Source: Albibacterium sp035514885
Lineage (GTDB): Bacteria; Bacteroidota; Bacteroidia; Sphingobacteriales; Sphingobacteriaceae
DNA: 64,000 nucleotides
Direction of reading: 5' to 3'
Assembly (NCBI RefSeq): GCF_035514885.1
Contig: NZ_DATJCH010000016.1
Coordinates: 59,363-123,362, forward strand
The notes under the pieces were generated by a model. It saw nothing but the letters and a program-made list of their open reading frames with translations. It made no database searches and had not been told where the DNA came from. This document shows positions 9,196 through 18,840 of the stretch, one piece after another. Position numbers and translations under genes: made by a program. Each line of letters begins with the position of its first letter. The first letter of the stretch is position 1.

Positions 9196-10068
9196 GTGCA
9201 ATTAAAAAAAGTTGAAAGGGTATCGGGAATTAGCAGTGAGGAATTTATTGCTAACTATCTAAATCCGGGGAAACCTGTTATTCTTACTGACTTTATTCAT
9301 AAAGACAGTCCGGCATTACGCAAGTGGAACTACGACTATTTTAAAGAAATAGCCGGTGATCAGGTTATCTCTCTTTATGGCAAAGAAGAAACCTCACGCG
9401 ACCGGGTCGCGAGTGCACCGGTAGCAAAAATGAAATTCGCAGAATACCTAGATCTAATCGAAAAGGAACCAACAGACCTCCGTATCTTCCTGTTCAATTT
9501 ACTGAAACTCAAGCCTGAACTCAACAATGATATCATCTATAACGATGTAACAAATGGAAAGATCCTAAAATGGCTTCCCTACCTTTTCTTTGGAGGAGAG
9601 GGCTCAAGCACACGTAACCATTATGATATCGATATGTCCCATGTTTTTATTTCACAATATAAAGGGATAAAAAGAATATGGCTATTTCCACTCGATCAAT
9701 CTACCAATCTATATAAAATACCTTTTAGCTTTCACAGTCTTGCTAATTTAAAAGAACCCGATTATAAACAATTCCCGGCTTTAAAAAACATTCAGGGTCT
9801 TGAAGCAGAAATAAAACCCGGCGAAACCTTGTTTATGCCATCAGGATATTGGCATTTCATACAATATGTAACTGAAGGCTTCTCTATCAGCGTCAGAGCT
9901 TTACCAACCAAACCCATCAATCGCTGGCGGGGTTTCAGAAACCTTGTTTTTATCCGGTATTTTGACAATGCAATGCGCAGGATATTTAAACAACACTGGT
10001 TTAAGCACAAAATAAAGATTGCCCATAAAAGAGCAAATAAGGCCATAAATAGAAAAAGGTTAAAATAA
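9196..10068 (+). CDS. Cupin-like / JmjC-type Fe(II) oxygenase
   Basis: A 290-residue cupin_8 (JmjC-like, FIH-related) protein. The iron-binding facial triad is visible: HxD in RNHYDIDMSH and a distal His in PSGYWHFI. Family members are Fe(II)/2-oxoglutarate-dependent hydroxylases of proteins or small molecules. The substrate here is unknown. The C-terminus is very basic (last 40 residues). No in-frame ATG exists upstream, so GTG at 9196 is the best start. It ends 1 nt before trkH, implying cotranscription with the K+ uptake genes; whether this has functional meaning is unknown. Confidence 0.85.
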   Translation: MQLKKVERVSGISSEEFIANYLNPGKPVILTDFIHKDSPALRKWNYDYFKEIAGDQVISLYGKEETSRDRVASAPVAKMKFAEYLDLIEKEPTDLRIFLFNLLKLKPELNNDIIYNDVTNGKILKWLPYLFFGGEGSSTRNHYDIDMSHVFISQYKGIKRIWLFPLDQSTNLYKIPFSFHSLANLKEPDYKQFPALKNIQGLEAEIKPGETLFMPSGYWHFIQYVTEGFSISVRALPTKPINRWRGFRNLVFIRYFDNAMRRIFKQHWFKHKIKIAHKRANKAINRKRLK

Positions 10069-10069
10069 T

Positions 10070-11851
10070 ATGGTTAAAAACATAAAAAACAATCTAACAC
10101 AAATCCTAAAAACAACAGACCAGTGTTTATTGTATTTAAGTTTAGCCTGCTCAATAGCCATCTTATTAAACCTGGGCTACAACACAGATATAGATGTTAT
10201 TCTACTAACAGATCATCTTCTCCGTTATACCTTTCTCCTTATCGGAATTTTACATATAGCCAGACTTGTCCTTGTTCTATTCTTTGTTAAAAAGCGAAAA
10301 TTAATTCAATACGGAGAAATCCTCCTCTCTCTTTATTTTGCATTTATCATTTTCGCCAATGTATTTCAACTGGTAGTCGGCCACCTAAGTTTCATACAAT
10401 CGGAATGGATATACTTCGGAATCTTTGCTACCTTACTAATCGCGGTATCAAAAGTCAGCCTCTTCTTTGATGACTTCTATTTTAACCCCACCATACTCTT
10501 CGTTTTAAGCTTTCTTATGCTTATTCTCATTGGCACCCTACTGCTTGCTCTGCCCAATTCAACTACAGACTCAAACCTCAGCTTTGTAAATGCCCTCTTT
10601 ACAGCTACCAGTGCAGTATGTGTAACCGGATTAACTGTTTTCGATGTTTCAATCAAATTCACGCATTTCGGACAAACGGTTATTCTCGTTCTAATTCAAT
10701 TAGGCGGATTGGGTATTATGACCTTTACAGGTTTTTTCGGATACTTTTTTACCGGTGGTTTTTCATATAAAAACCAATTAATGTACACCGAACTATTAAG
10801 CGAAGATAAGATCGGATCCGTTATAAAAACATTATCCAAAATTGTATTCATCACCTTACTATTTGAGGCAGTTGGTGCAGTATTTATATTCTTCAACCTG
10901 CCCGCAAGTGGATTTAGCTCATATGGTGAGCGGGTTTATTTTTCAATTTTTCATGCCATATCCGCTTTTTGTAATGCGGGTTTCTCAACCATCCACGACG
11001 GCCTCTATAATCCTGTTCTTCGTTTTAATTACAACGTTCATCTGATCATTGCTGTACTGATTATATTTGGCGGATTGGGATTTAATATCATGGCAAACAC
11101 CTATGCCTACTTTAAAAGACGAATAATAGGCCTCTATCGTAAAGTCAGATACAATGAACCCATTAAATTCTTAGCGCAAGAGCTTACATTTACCTCAAGA
11201 ATAATCCTGTATGCAACGGCCTTTCTGTTAACAGGAGCTACCATTTTATTCTTTATTCTAGAATATAATAACAGCCTTCAAGAGCATAAAAGCTTATGGG
11301 GAAAATTAGTAACTTCCTTTTTTCTAAGCGCAACACCCCGTTCAGCAGGTTTTTCCACCGTCAATATACAAAGCCTGGCCTCCCCGTCAATTTTACTTAT
11401 GTTTTTTCTGATGTGGGTGGGTGCTTCGCCAGGATCGAATGGAGGCGGTATAAAAACCACGACTTTCGCTATTTCCTTTCTAAACATTTTCAGCATTGCG
11501 AGAGGTAAGGAAAACCTGGAGCTTTTTAAACGCCGGATAACAAAAGACACAAGTATACGCGCCCTGGCAGTAATCATCCTATCTTTTATGGTTGTAGGTA
11601 CTGTCCTGTTTTTGCTATCCATTACCGATAGCGAGAAAGATTTCAGAGCTTTGGCATTCGAAAGCCTGTCTGCCTTTGCAATTAGCGGTTTAAGTCTGGG
11701 CATAACTCCGGATCTCTCTGAAAGTGGGAAAATCATTCTGGTATTCGCTATGTTTATCGGCCGAATCGGCGCACTAACACTATTAATCGCATTTGTTAAA
11801 AATACCAAAATAAAAGCCTATCGTTATCCATCTGATACGGTACAGCTATAA
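10070..11851 (+). CDS. trkH: TrkH/KtrB-family potassium uptake channel
   Basis: A 593-residue integral membrane protein of the TrkH/KtrB superfamily that moves K+ inward. Four pore loops can be read: TATSAVCVTGLTVF (178-191), then segments containing CNAGFST, RSAGFST and AISGLS, each with the filter glycine. A long N-terminal extension of about 130 residues holds additional hydrophobic helices before the canonical core. It is followed 20 nt later by its cytosolic NAD-binding gating subunit. The start directly follows the cupin gene. KtrB rather than TrkH is possible; the two names cover the same fold. Confidence 0.93.
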   Translation: MVKNIKNNLTQILKTTDQCLLYLSLACSIAILLNLGYNTDIDVILLTDHLLRYTFLLIGILHIARLVLVLFFVKKRKLIQYGEILLSLYFAFIIFANVFQLVVGHLSFIQSEWIYFGIFATLLIAVSKVSLFFDDFYFNPTILFVLSFLMLILIGTLLLALPNSTTDSNLSFVNALFTATSAVCVTGLTVFDVSIKFTHFGQTVILVLIQLGGLGIMTFTGFFGYFFTGGFSYKNQLMYTELLSEDKIGSVIKTLSKIVFITLLFEAVGAVFIFFNLPASGFSSYGERVYFSIFHAISAFCNAGFSTIHDGLYNPVLRFNYNVHLIIAVLIIFGGLGFNIMANTYAYFKRRIIGLYRKVRYNEPIKFLAQELTFTSRIILYATAFLLTGATILFFILEYNNSLQEHKSLWGKLVTSFFLSATPRSAGFSTVNIQSLASPSILLMFFLMWVGASPGSNGGGIKTTTFAISFLNIFSIARGKENLELFKRRITKDTSIRALAVIILSFMVVGTVLFLLSITDSEKDFRALAFESLSAFAISGLSLGITPDLSESGKIILVFAMFIGRIGALTLLIAFVKNTKIKAYRYPSDTVQL

Positions 11852-11871
11852 AATAATTAAATCTATTAGAT

Positions 11872-12549
11872 ATGAAATTCATCGTTTTTGGATTAGGGCA
11901 TTTTGGAAAAGCACTCGCAATACGCTTAACAGAACTTGGGCATGAGGTCATTGGTATCGATAACGATATGAAGAAGGTAGAGAAGTTTAAAGATAAGATC
12001 ACCCATACCGTTTGTTTAAACGCTACAGATCGGGATGCTGTAGGTTCACTTCCTTTAAAAGATGCTAATGCAGTAATCGTAGCCATTGGAGAAGATGAAG
12101 CTGCTTCTTTAATGACTACAGCCGTTTTAAAGCAATTTGATATTAAAAGGATCTTAACACGTGCAGTTTCCGATTTACAAAAAACTGTTTTAGAAGCAAT
12201 GAAAATCGATGAATTTATTATGCCTGAAGAGGAATCCGCCGAACGCTTAGCAGTCCGATTGGTGAATCTCAACATTGTAGACTCCTTTAAAATATCAGAA
12301 AACTACAGCATTATCGAAACTAAAGTACCCGAACAATATGTAGGTAAAACATTGGCGGAAGCCAATTTCACCAATGAATTTAAAGTCATTATACTAACAA
12401 CCATTAAAACAAACGAAGTAGAATCCAAAGGCGTTAAGAAAACCATTAAAGAAGCATCGGGTATTGCCACCTCCGGAACCAGACTGGAAGCCAATGATTT
12501 ATTGGTCATATTCGGTGAGATGGAAAATATAAATAAATTATTGAATTAA
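11872..12549 (+). CDS. trkA: TrkA/KtrA-family K+ uptake regulatory subunit
   Basis: A 225-residue cytosolic RCK protein that gates the TrkH channel in response to bound nucleotide. The N-terminal RCK_N Rossmann domain has GLGHFG at residues 7-12 and the acidic end of strand 2 (GIDND) that contacts the ribose. A TrkA_C domain fills about residues 140-225. The single RCK_N/RCK_C layout and length match KtrA rather than the double-length E. coli TrkA. It follows trkH directly in the same operon. Confidence 0.93.
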   Translation: MKFIVFGLGHFGKALAIRLTELGHEVIGIDNDMKKVEKFKDKITHTVCLNATDRDAVGSLPLKDANAVIVAIGEDEAASLMTTAVLKQFDIKRILTRAVSDLQKTVLEAMKIDEFIMPEEESAERLAVRLVNLNIVDSFKISENYSIIETKVPEQYVGKTLAEANFTNEFKVIILTTIKTNEVESKGVKKTIKEASGIATSGTRLEANDLLVIFGEMENINKLLN

Positions 12550-12602
12550 AAAGCACAGCCTGTTTTTCTGCTAATAAATCAATAAAGGTTGCTTTATATT
12601 TA

Positions 12603-12610
12603 TATTTTTG
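12603..12610 (+). promoter_or_regulatory. Putative -7 element for nhaA
   Basis: TATTTTTG, an exact TAnnTTTG match, ends 4 nt before the nhaA ATG at 12615. If functional, the mRNA would be leaderless or nearly so. Confidence 0.45.
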
Positions 12611-12614
12611 CAAC

Positions 12615-13811
12615 ATGACGAATCCTATCAACCTGAATAGCTTTAGAAATTTTCTAAAGTCTGAAACTTCCGGCGGAATAATCTTAATCATTTGTGTAGT
12701 AGTTTCTTTAATTATTGCTAACTCTCCTCTAGGTCCTGCTTTTGCCGCTTTACTGGATAAAGTTATCGGTTTCAAAACGGATAGTGTCGATTTAGAATAC
12801 AGTATCGCATCCTGGATCAACGATGGCTTAATGGCAATTTTCTTCCTACTGGTAGGTTTGGAAATAAAACGCGAACTGGTTGAAGGTGAACTATCTTCTA
12901 TTAAACAAGCGTCTCTTCCCATACTAGCAGCTCTTGGCGGAGTAATCGTCCCTGCTTTAATTTACCACTCATTTAATATCGGCTTAGAAACAGATGCAGG
13001 CTGGGCCATTCCAATGGCTACAGATATAGCCTTTGCTGTAGCAATCATCACCATGTTGGGGAAAAATGTTCCCGTTTCTTTAAAAATATTTTTAGCAGCT
13101 TTAGCAATCGTTGATGATTTAATGGCAATTCTGGTAATTGCTACCTTCTATTCAACCTCTTTAGAATATACTTACCTTTTATATGCGGCAGGATTTGTTG
13201 TACTGCTAATTATCTTCAATCGTCTCGGAGTAAAGAACCTTGCATTTTATCTGATTCCAGGAGCTTTTATCTGGTATTTTATACATCATTCAGGGATTCA
13301 TGCAACCATTGCCGGAGTAATCACAGCCTTTACCTTACCAACTACACCTGATGCGAAAGAGTCTCCGTTAGAAAAATTAGAACATATCTTAATTAATCCG
13401 GTAAACTTTATCATCATCCCCATCTTCGCCTTAGCTAATACCAACATAACCTTCGAAAGCGGAATGGTTGAAGGACTCTTCACTCCATTAGGTTTCGGGA
13501 TTATTTTAGGCTTATTTATTGGTAAACCAGTTGGTATATTTTTAGCATCCTGGATTGCCATTAAATTCGGCATTAGCAAAATGCCTGACCGGGCCCACTG
13601 GATTCATATTTTAGGTGTAGGAATGATAGCAGGTATTGGTTTTACCATGTCTATTTTCATATCCCTCCTTTCCTTCTCAAATTCAGCACATCTGATGTCC
13701 GAAGCAAAGTTTTCCATCTTAATCGGGTCACTTCTATCCGCTATAATGGGTTCTCTACTGTTAATTATGGTAACTAAAAAAGAAAAGAGAATCGAAGAAA
13801 CAGCTAGCTAG
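12615..13811 (+). CDS. nhaA: Na+/H+ antiporter NhaA
   Basis: A 398-residue inner-membrane Na+(Li+)/H+ antiporter. The ion-binding aspartates are present in AIVDDLMAIL as Asp167 and Asp168 (E. coli Asp163/164), and Asp137 in ATDIAFA corresponds to E. coli Asp133. Length agrees with the family. It exports sodium using the proton gradient and fits beside the potassium uptake genes, although it seems to have its own promoter. Its last 8 bp overlap the convergent acyl-CoA ligase gene. Confidence 0.97.
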   Translation: MTNPINLNSFRNFLKSETSGGIILIICVVVSLIIANSPLGPAFAALLDKVIGFKTDSVDLEYSIASWINDGLMAIFFLLVGLEIKRELVEGELSSIKQASLPILAALGGVIVPALIYHSFNIGLETDAGWAIPMATDIAFAVAIITMLGKNVPVSLKIFLAALAIVDDLMAILVIATFYSTSLEYTYLLYAAGFVVLLIIFNRLGVKNLAFYLIPGAFIWYFIHHSGIHATIAGVITAFTLPTTPDAKESPLEKLEHILINPVNFIIIPIFALANTNITFESGMVEGLFTPLGFGIILGLFIGKPVGIFLASWIAIKFGISKMPDRAHWIHILGVGMIAGIGFTMSIFISLLSFSNSAHLMSEAKFSILIGSLLSAIMGSLLLIMVTKKEKRIEETAS

Positions 13812-15576
13812 TTCCTCCGTCTGAATAAAGCGCGTCGATATCTTGGGCATGATTTGTCAAAATAACCTTTCGCTTTAAGCTAAGCTTAGGTGTTAATTCG
13901 CCGGCATCTATTGTCCATTCTTTTGGCAAAAGAATAAATTTCTTAATCTGTTCCCAATGGCCAAAGTCAATATTTAAACGATCGATCTCGCGCTGATATT
14001 TATCAATAACTGCCGGTAATTTAATAACCTCCTCCTTGCTGGTCCATTCAATGCCCTTTGTCTTACACCAGGATTTTAATTGCTCAAACGCAGGCACAAT
14101 CAGTGCTGACGGAAAACGTCTGCCTTCTCCTATCACCATCACCTGAGCAATCAAGAGCGATTCCATAAACTTATTTTCCAATACCTGGGGTGCAATAAAC
14201 TTCCCGCCAGACGTTTTAAACATTTCCTTTTTGCGATCGGTTATCTTCAAAAAGCCATCCTTACTAAGTTCACCAATGTCACCTGTATGCATAAAGCCAT
14301 CCTCATCCAACACATCCGAAGTAGCCTGTTCATTTTTATAATAACTTTTAAAAATACTCGGGCCCTTACACAAGATTTCACCATCTTCAGCAATCTTCAC
14401 CTCCACATTGGGGAGCACCTTTCCAACGGAACCAAACCTGATCTCATCATCTCTGGTTCCATTCACTGCAATTACAGGCGAAGTTTCGGTAAGTCCATAA
14501 CCCTCTAAAACCGGTATACCTGCAGCCCAGAAAACCCGAGCCAAACGTTCCTGCAAAGCAGCACCTCCTGATATCAATGCAACAATATTTCCACCCAAAG
14601 CCTCCTGCCATTTAACAAACACCAGCTTTCTGGCTATTTTCAATTGTAAATTATAGATCGCACCGTTTTTGAGAGGCTCCTGATACCTCAACCCCAAATC
14701 CAAAGCCCAAAAGAAGATTGCTTTTTTAATACCTTTTAGCGCTTTTCCTTTAGCAACGATTGCATCATACACTTTCTCTAAAACCCGGGGAACCGTTGTA
14801 AAACCATTCGGTTTAACCTCATTAATATCCTTTATGATGGTATCCATGCTCTCTGCATAATAAACAGATATCCCCAGAGAGAAGTAGATGTAAACCACCA
14901 TTCTTTCAAAAACATGTGAAAGAGGAAGAAAACTCACAGCCGTTTTGTATTCTGAAGGGAAGAGAGATTGGCAAGCGGTTATATTGCTCATCAAATTCAG
15001 ATGGCTCAAACAAACACCTTTAGGTTTACCCGTTGTGCCCGATGTATATATCAAAGTTAACAGGTCATCTTCTGAAACTTCAGCTCTGCATTCATCCAGA
15101 TCTACACCGCTTAATTTTCCTTCTTCCAGCAAATCGAGCCAGCAATCCACCCCTTCAATTCTGTCAAAAGAATAGACAGGAATATCCAATGAAGTAGCAT
15201 CTAGAGCAACTCTAAGCTTTGCATACAGTTCAGTATTTGATACAAAAATCATCTTCACTTCGGCATCCTTCAAAATATGCTGTAAATCCTGCTCTGCTAA
15301 AGTTGGATACAATGGAACAATGGCTGCTCCCAACTGCATAACACCAAAATCACAAAAATTCCACTCCGGCCGATTAGCAGACATCAATGCAACTTTATCA
15401 CCTTTTACAATTCCTTTAAAAGCGATAGCTCTGCTCAAATCATTAACCCGATGTATAAAGTCTTCTGTACTATAAGTTTGCCACTTCCCATCCAACTTTC
15501 CGGCAACCATAACCTCTTTTGAAAAATGCTTTTTATAATTTTTCAGCAAATCGAATACTCTTTTTATTTCAGCCAT
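13804..15576 (-). CDS. Long-chain fatty acid--CoA ligase (AMP-binding)
   Basis: A 590-residue ANL-superfamily adenylating enzyme that probably activates long-chain fatty acids to acyl-CoA with ATP. The AMP-binding P-loop YTSGTTGKPKG lies near residue 175, the GYGLTE motif near 360, and the hinge DRKKEMFKTSGGKF near 455. The C-terminal part follows the FACL/ACSBG-type bacterial family of about 590-600 residues. It is convergent with nhaA, overlapping by 8 bp. It could feed the fad operon 5 kb away, but chain-length preference cannot be read from sequence. Confidence 0.92.
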   Translation of the reverse strand: MAEIKRVFDLLKNYKKHFSKEVMVAGKLDGKWQTYSTEDFIHRVNDLSRAIAFKGIVKGDKVALMSANRPEWNFCDFGVMQLGAAIVPLYPTLAEQDLQHILKDAEVKMIFVSNTELYAKLRVALDATSLDIPVYSFDRIEGVDCWLDLLEEGKLSGVDLDECRAEVSEDDLLTLIYTSGTTGKPKGVCLSHLNLMSNITACQSLFPSEYKTAVSFLPLSHVFERMVVYIYFSLGISVYYAESMDTIIKDINEVKPNGFTTVPRVLEKVYDAIVAKGKALKGIKKAIFFWALDLGLRYQEPLKNGAIYNLQLKIARKLVFVKWQEALGGNIVALISGGAALQERLARVFWAAGIPVLEGYGLTETSPVIAVNGTRDDEIRFGSVGKVLPNVEVKIAEDGEILCKGPSIFKSYYKNEQATSDVLDEDGFMHTGDIGELSKDGFLKITDRKKEMFKTSGGKFIAPQVLENKFMESLLIAQVMVIGEGRRFPSALIVPAFEQLKSWCKTKGIEWTSKEEVIKLPAVIDKYQREIDRLNIDFGHWEQIKKFILLPKEWTIDAGELTPKLSLKRKVILTNHAQDIDALYSDGGTS

Positions 15577-15700
15577 TTTAGAAAATTTAGCACGGTTAAA
15601 CTACCTACCCCAATTTAATAATTTATTTAAACAAAGCTTGCTCCAAAACAAAATATCCACAAAATTCAAAGACAAATCAGTGTTTCTTGATGCTTGGCAT

Positions 15701-15708
15701 TAAATTTG
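15701..15708 (+). promoter_or_regulatory. Putative -7 element for the barrel protein gene
   Basis: TAAATTTG matches TAnnTTTG, 34 nt before the ATG at 15743. Confidence 0.45.
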
Positions 15709-15742
15709 GAGTATACACTGCATTATTAAATTAAAATCAAAC

Positions 15743-16234
15743 ATGAAGAAATTATTTTTACTTTTTTTGACGATCGGAGTCTTCGGTCTATCTCAACAAC
15801 AAGCTCAGGCTCAAGAATTAGGCACTGAATACCGAAATGCAATTGGTGGTAGGTTCGGAGTTGCGAATGGTATAACCTTTAAACATTTTGTTGACAATGA
15901 CCGTGCGTTGGACTTTATTGTAAACTTCAGAAGCAAAAAAGATGTTTATTCTACATTTCGTGTTATTGGTTTATATGAATTCCACAATCCAATAAATAAC
16001 GCACCCGGCCTTAAATGGTACTACGGTGTTGGGGGTGGTATTGGTGTTTACAATAATAAAATCTCTGATAACTCTGATGTTGCATTAAGTCTTGACGGTG
16101 TGTTAGGTCTAGATTATAAATTTACCGGGGTACCTATCAATGTTTCATTGGATTGGAAACCAGCAATTGAACTTACTCCGGATACAGGTTTTGATGCAGA
16201 AGGATTCGGATTATCCATCCGCTTCGCATTCTAA
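15743..16234 (+). CDS. Small outer-membrane beta-barrel protein
   Basis: A 163-residue exported protein. It has a clear signal peptide (MKKLFLLFL, cleavage near AQAQ, residues 21-24), then alternating hydrophobic strands and a C-terminal phenylalanine after SIRFA, typical of outer-membrane barrels. The size suggests an eight-stranded OmpA/OmpX-type barrel. I recognise no specific function. It stands alone between its own promoter and a strong terminator, which suggests a well-expressed monocistronic gene. Confidence 0.8.
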   Translation: MKKLFLLFLTIGVFGLSQQQAQAQELGTEYRNAIGGRFGVANGITFKHFVDNDRALDFIVNFRSKKDVYSTFRVIGLYEFHNPINNAPGLKWYYGVGGGIGVYNNKISDNSDVALSLDGVLGLDYKFTGVPINVSLDWKPAIELTPDTGFDAEGFGLSIRFAF

Positions 16235-16254
16235 AAAAGAATTTTAATACGGTG

Positions 16255-16292
16255 AAAAGCAGGCTGTCTCAATGAGGCAGCCTGCTTTTTTT
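16255..16292 (+). terminator. Strong rho-independent terminator
   Basis: AAAAGCAGGCTG (16255-16266) and CAGCCTGCTTTT (16278-16289) form a perfect 12-bp stem, followed by further T residues. It closes the barrel protein gene. Confidence 0.9.
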
Positions 16293-16380
16293 ATATACAA
16301 TTTTGTTACACAGCTATTTAAGAGAATGATTTGGATTACCTCTGCAATTACCTATTTTTAACAAATTAATTATAACCAAT

Positions 16381-18840
16381 ATGAAGTATTTCCTCCTTAT
16401 ACTATCTGTATTATATTCTTTTAGTGCGTTTTCTCAACAAATTCGCCCTGCAACATCCGATGGTATTTATAAGGAAATTAACATGCTGAAAAAGCTACCG
16501 AGAGTGCTCTATCTAGCAGCACACCCGGATGATGAAAACACCGGATTACTAGCCTGGTTGGTTAATGAACAACATATCAATACTGCCTATCTATCGCTAA
16601 CCAGAGGAGATGGCGGACAAAACCTGATTGGCAGTGAACAAGGTCCGGCACTGGGTCTGATCAGAACTTATGAACTGCTGGAAGCTCGGAAAGTTGATGG
16701 TGCCAAGCAATTCTTTTCAACGGCTATCGACTTTGGCTTCTCCAAAAACCCGGACGACACCTTTAAACAATGGAATGCTGATAATATTACTGCAGATATC
16801 GTATGGGTAATCAGAAACTTTCGTCCGGATATTATTATTACCCGATTTCCACCAACTGCAGCTGCCGGCCACGGCCAGCATTGGTCTTCTGCGATCTTGG
16901 CTGAAGAAGCTTTTAAAGCTGCAGCCGATAAAAACCGCTACCCTGAACAACTAAAAAAAGTAGATGTATGGCAAGCAAAAAGACTTGTAGGAAACACATT
17001 CCGATTTGGAAGTGAAAATACCACCAGCGAAGATCAGTTTAAAATTACAATCGGACAATACGATCCAGGATTAGGAATGGGCTATGGCGAACTGGCCGGA
17101 TTAAGCAGGAGTATGCATCAAAGTCAAGGGGCCGGCACCGCATCTGTCGCCGGTATCCGGACCGAATACTTCGTACCGGTATTGGGTGATCCTATTAAAA
17201 CCTCCCTGTTCGATGGTATTAAAACAAGCTGGACAGACATACAAAAGCCTGAAATCGATCATGCGCTCGACAAGCTGATTGCACAATATGATTTCAGAAA
17301 ACCAGGTCAAAGCCTTCCGCAACTATTAGCACTAAGAAAACTCATCCATAGCATTGACGATAAAAAGCTTAAAGAAGAAAAATTACTTGCGCTCGATAAA
17401 ATTATACTGAGTGCCTCTGGCTTCATGGCAGAAATGGTAACAAAAGTACCGGAAGCTGTAGCAGGTGATAAACAAGACTTCCAACTGAATGTAATCAGCA
17501 GATCAGAAAGTCCGGTAATCATCCAAAAAATACAGTATCCCAATCATATAGAACAGGTGGATAAAAAATTATTCCCTGATTCGTTAACTAGTTTTAGCTA
17601 CGAGGTACAGATTCCGGAAAACAGCGAAATCTCTGAACCTTACTGGCTAAAACACCCTTTCAAAAATGCCGCACAATACGACGTCCAGGTCGACTCCCTT
17701 ATAGGTTTACCATTGGCGCCATCTTCCTTAAATGCACAGCTATCACTGCTTATTGGTGATGAATCGTTTAAACTTAACGTGCCTTTCTCATACAAAAAGT
17801 TAGACCCTATTAAAGGTGATTTAGTAGAGCCGCTAAGGATTATACCTGCAGTAAACATTAAATTTTCGCAAGCATTATATTTCCAGAATACAGATCCTAA
17901 CATAAAAGTTATTCTTCATTCTGAAAAAGACATTAACAATGCCAGCTTAAACATTAAAAGTGGCAATCAACTTTTATCTACTTTAAACAACATTCATTTA
18001 AGAGCCAATTCGGACACGACCATACAGATCCAAATCAATCCAAACGAAATAAGCCACAAATCCACCACGGTTAATCCTTCTTTGGAAGCTGTTTTACAGG
18101 TTGGAAATAAATCCTATACCAAAGACAAACACATTATTCGCTATAACCATATACCAACCTTACAGTACTTCAGCCAGGCAAACACATTGCTTGTTAATGG
18201 AGACATACAGGTGAAGGCCCATAAAATTGGCTATATTCAAGGAGCTGGAGATATCATTCCCGATTTCTTACGCATAGCAGGAATTGAGGTTACGATGCTA
18301 CAAGAAAGCGACTTCGCTAATGTTGGAAAACTTGCAGATTTTGATGCCATTATAGCAGGTATCCGAGCTATAAACGTAGAAAGAAGAATGCCGCAATGGA
18401 TGCCTGTTCTCAATCAATACATTCAAAACGGCGGAACAGTAATTATGCAGTTCAATACCCTGCAAGATATGTCGACCACCAACATCGGCCCCTATCCTTT
18501 CACCATTGGAAGAAACCGGGTAACCGAAGAAAATTCACCCGTTGAATTCCTTGCTCCAGCAAGTCCGCTTTTAAACACGCCAAACAAAATCACCCAAACA
18601 GATTTTCAAGGATGGATTCAAGAAAGAGGTCTATATTTTCTAAACACCTGGGATGAACATTATACCCCACTATTCAAAATGAATGATACGGGAGAGGAAC
18701 CACTTGAAGGGGGAACCATCTATGCTCAATATGGAAAAGGTTACTTTATATATACTCCGTTGGCTTTTTTCAGACAACTAACCATTGGCAATCAGGGTGC
18801 AACCAAGCTATTCTTTAACATGCTTTCAATTGGTAAATAA
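16381..18840 (+). CDS. Secreted PIG-L family deacetylase, multidomain
   Basis: An 819-residue exported protein with a signal peptide ending near SAFSQQ. The PIG-L (LmbE-like) zinc deacetylase domain fills about residues 38-270, with the metal motif AHPDDE at 47-52 and the second metal His in HGQH (164-167). Family enzymes remove acetyl groups from N-acetylglucosamine-type sugars. The C-terminal third (about 600-819) looks like a flavodoxin/class I glutamine-amidotransferase-like fold, probably for carbohydrate binding or scaffolding. It is far larger than BshB, so it is probably not the bacillithiol deacetylase. Its stop overlaps the start of the small ORF in TAATG. Confidence 0.87.
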   Translation: MKYFLLILSVLYSFSAFSQQIRPATSDGIYKEINMLKKLPRVLYLAAHPDDENTGLLAWLVNEQHINTAYLSLTRGDGGQNLIGSEQGPALGLIRTYELLEARKVDGAKQFFSTAIDFGFSKNPDDTFKQWNADNITADIVWVIRNFRPDIIITRFPPTAAAGHGQHWSSAILAEEAFKAAADKNRYPEQLKKVDVWQAKRLVGNTFRFGSENTTSEDQFKITIGQYDPGLGMGYGELAGLSRSMHQSQGAGTASVAGIRTEYFVPVLGDPIKTSLFDGIKTSWTDIQKPEIDHALDKLIAQYDFRKPGQSLPQLLALRKLIHSIDDKKLKEEKLLALDKIILSASGFMAEMVTKVPEAVAGDKQDFQLNVISRSESPVIIQKIQYPNHIEQVDKKLFPDSLTSFSYEVQIPENSEISEPYWLKHPFKNAAQYDVQVDSLIGLPLAPSSLNAQLSLLIGDESFKLNVPFSYKKLDPIKGDLVEPLRIIPAVNIKFSQALYFQNTDPNIKVILHSEKDINNASLNIKSGNQLLSTLNNIHLRANSDTTIQIQINPNEISHKSTTVNPSLEAVLQVGNKSYTKDKHIIRYNHIPTLQYFSQANTLLVNGDIQVKAHKIGYIQGAGDIIPDFLRIAGIEVTMLQESDFANVGKLADFDAIIAGIRAINVERRMPQWMPVLNQYIQNGGTVIMQFNTLQDMSTTNIGPYPFTIGRNRVTEENSPVEFLAPASPLLNTPNKITQTDFQGWIQERGLYFLNTWDEHYTPLFKMNDTGEEPLEGGTIYAQYGKGYFIYTPLAFFRQLTIGNQGATKLFFNMLSIGK

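Noticed and set aside
16381..18840. PIG-L gene as bacillithiol deacetylase BshB.
   Set aside because: BshB enzymes are small cytosolic proteins of about 240 residues; this is an 819-residue exported protein.
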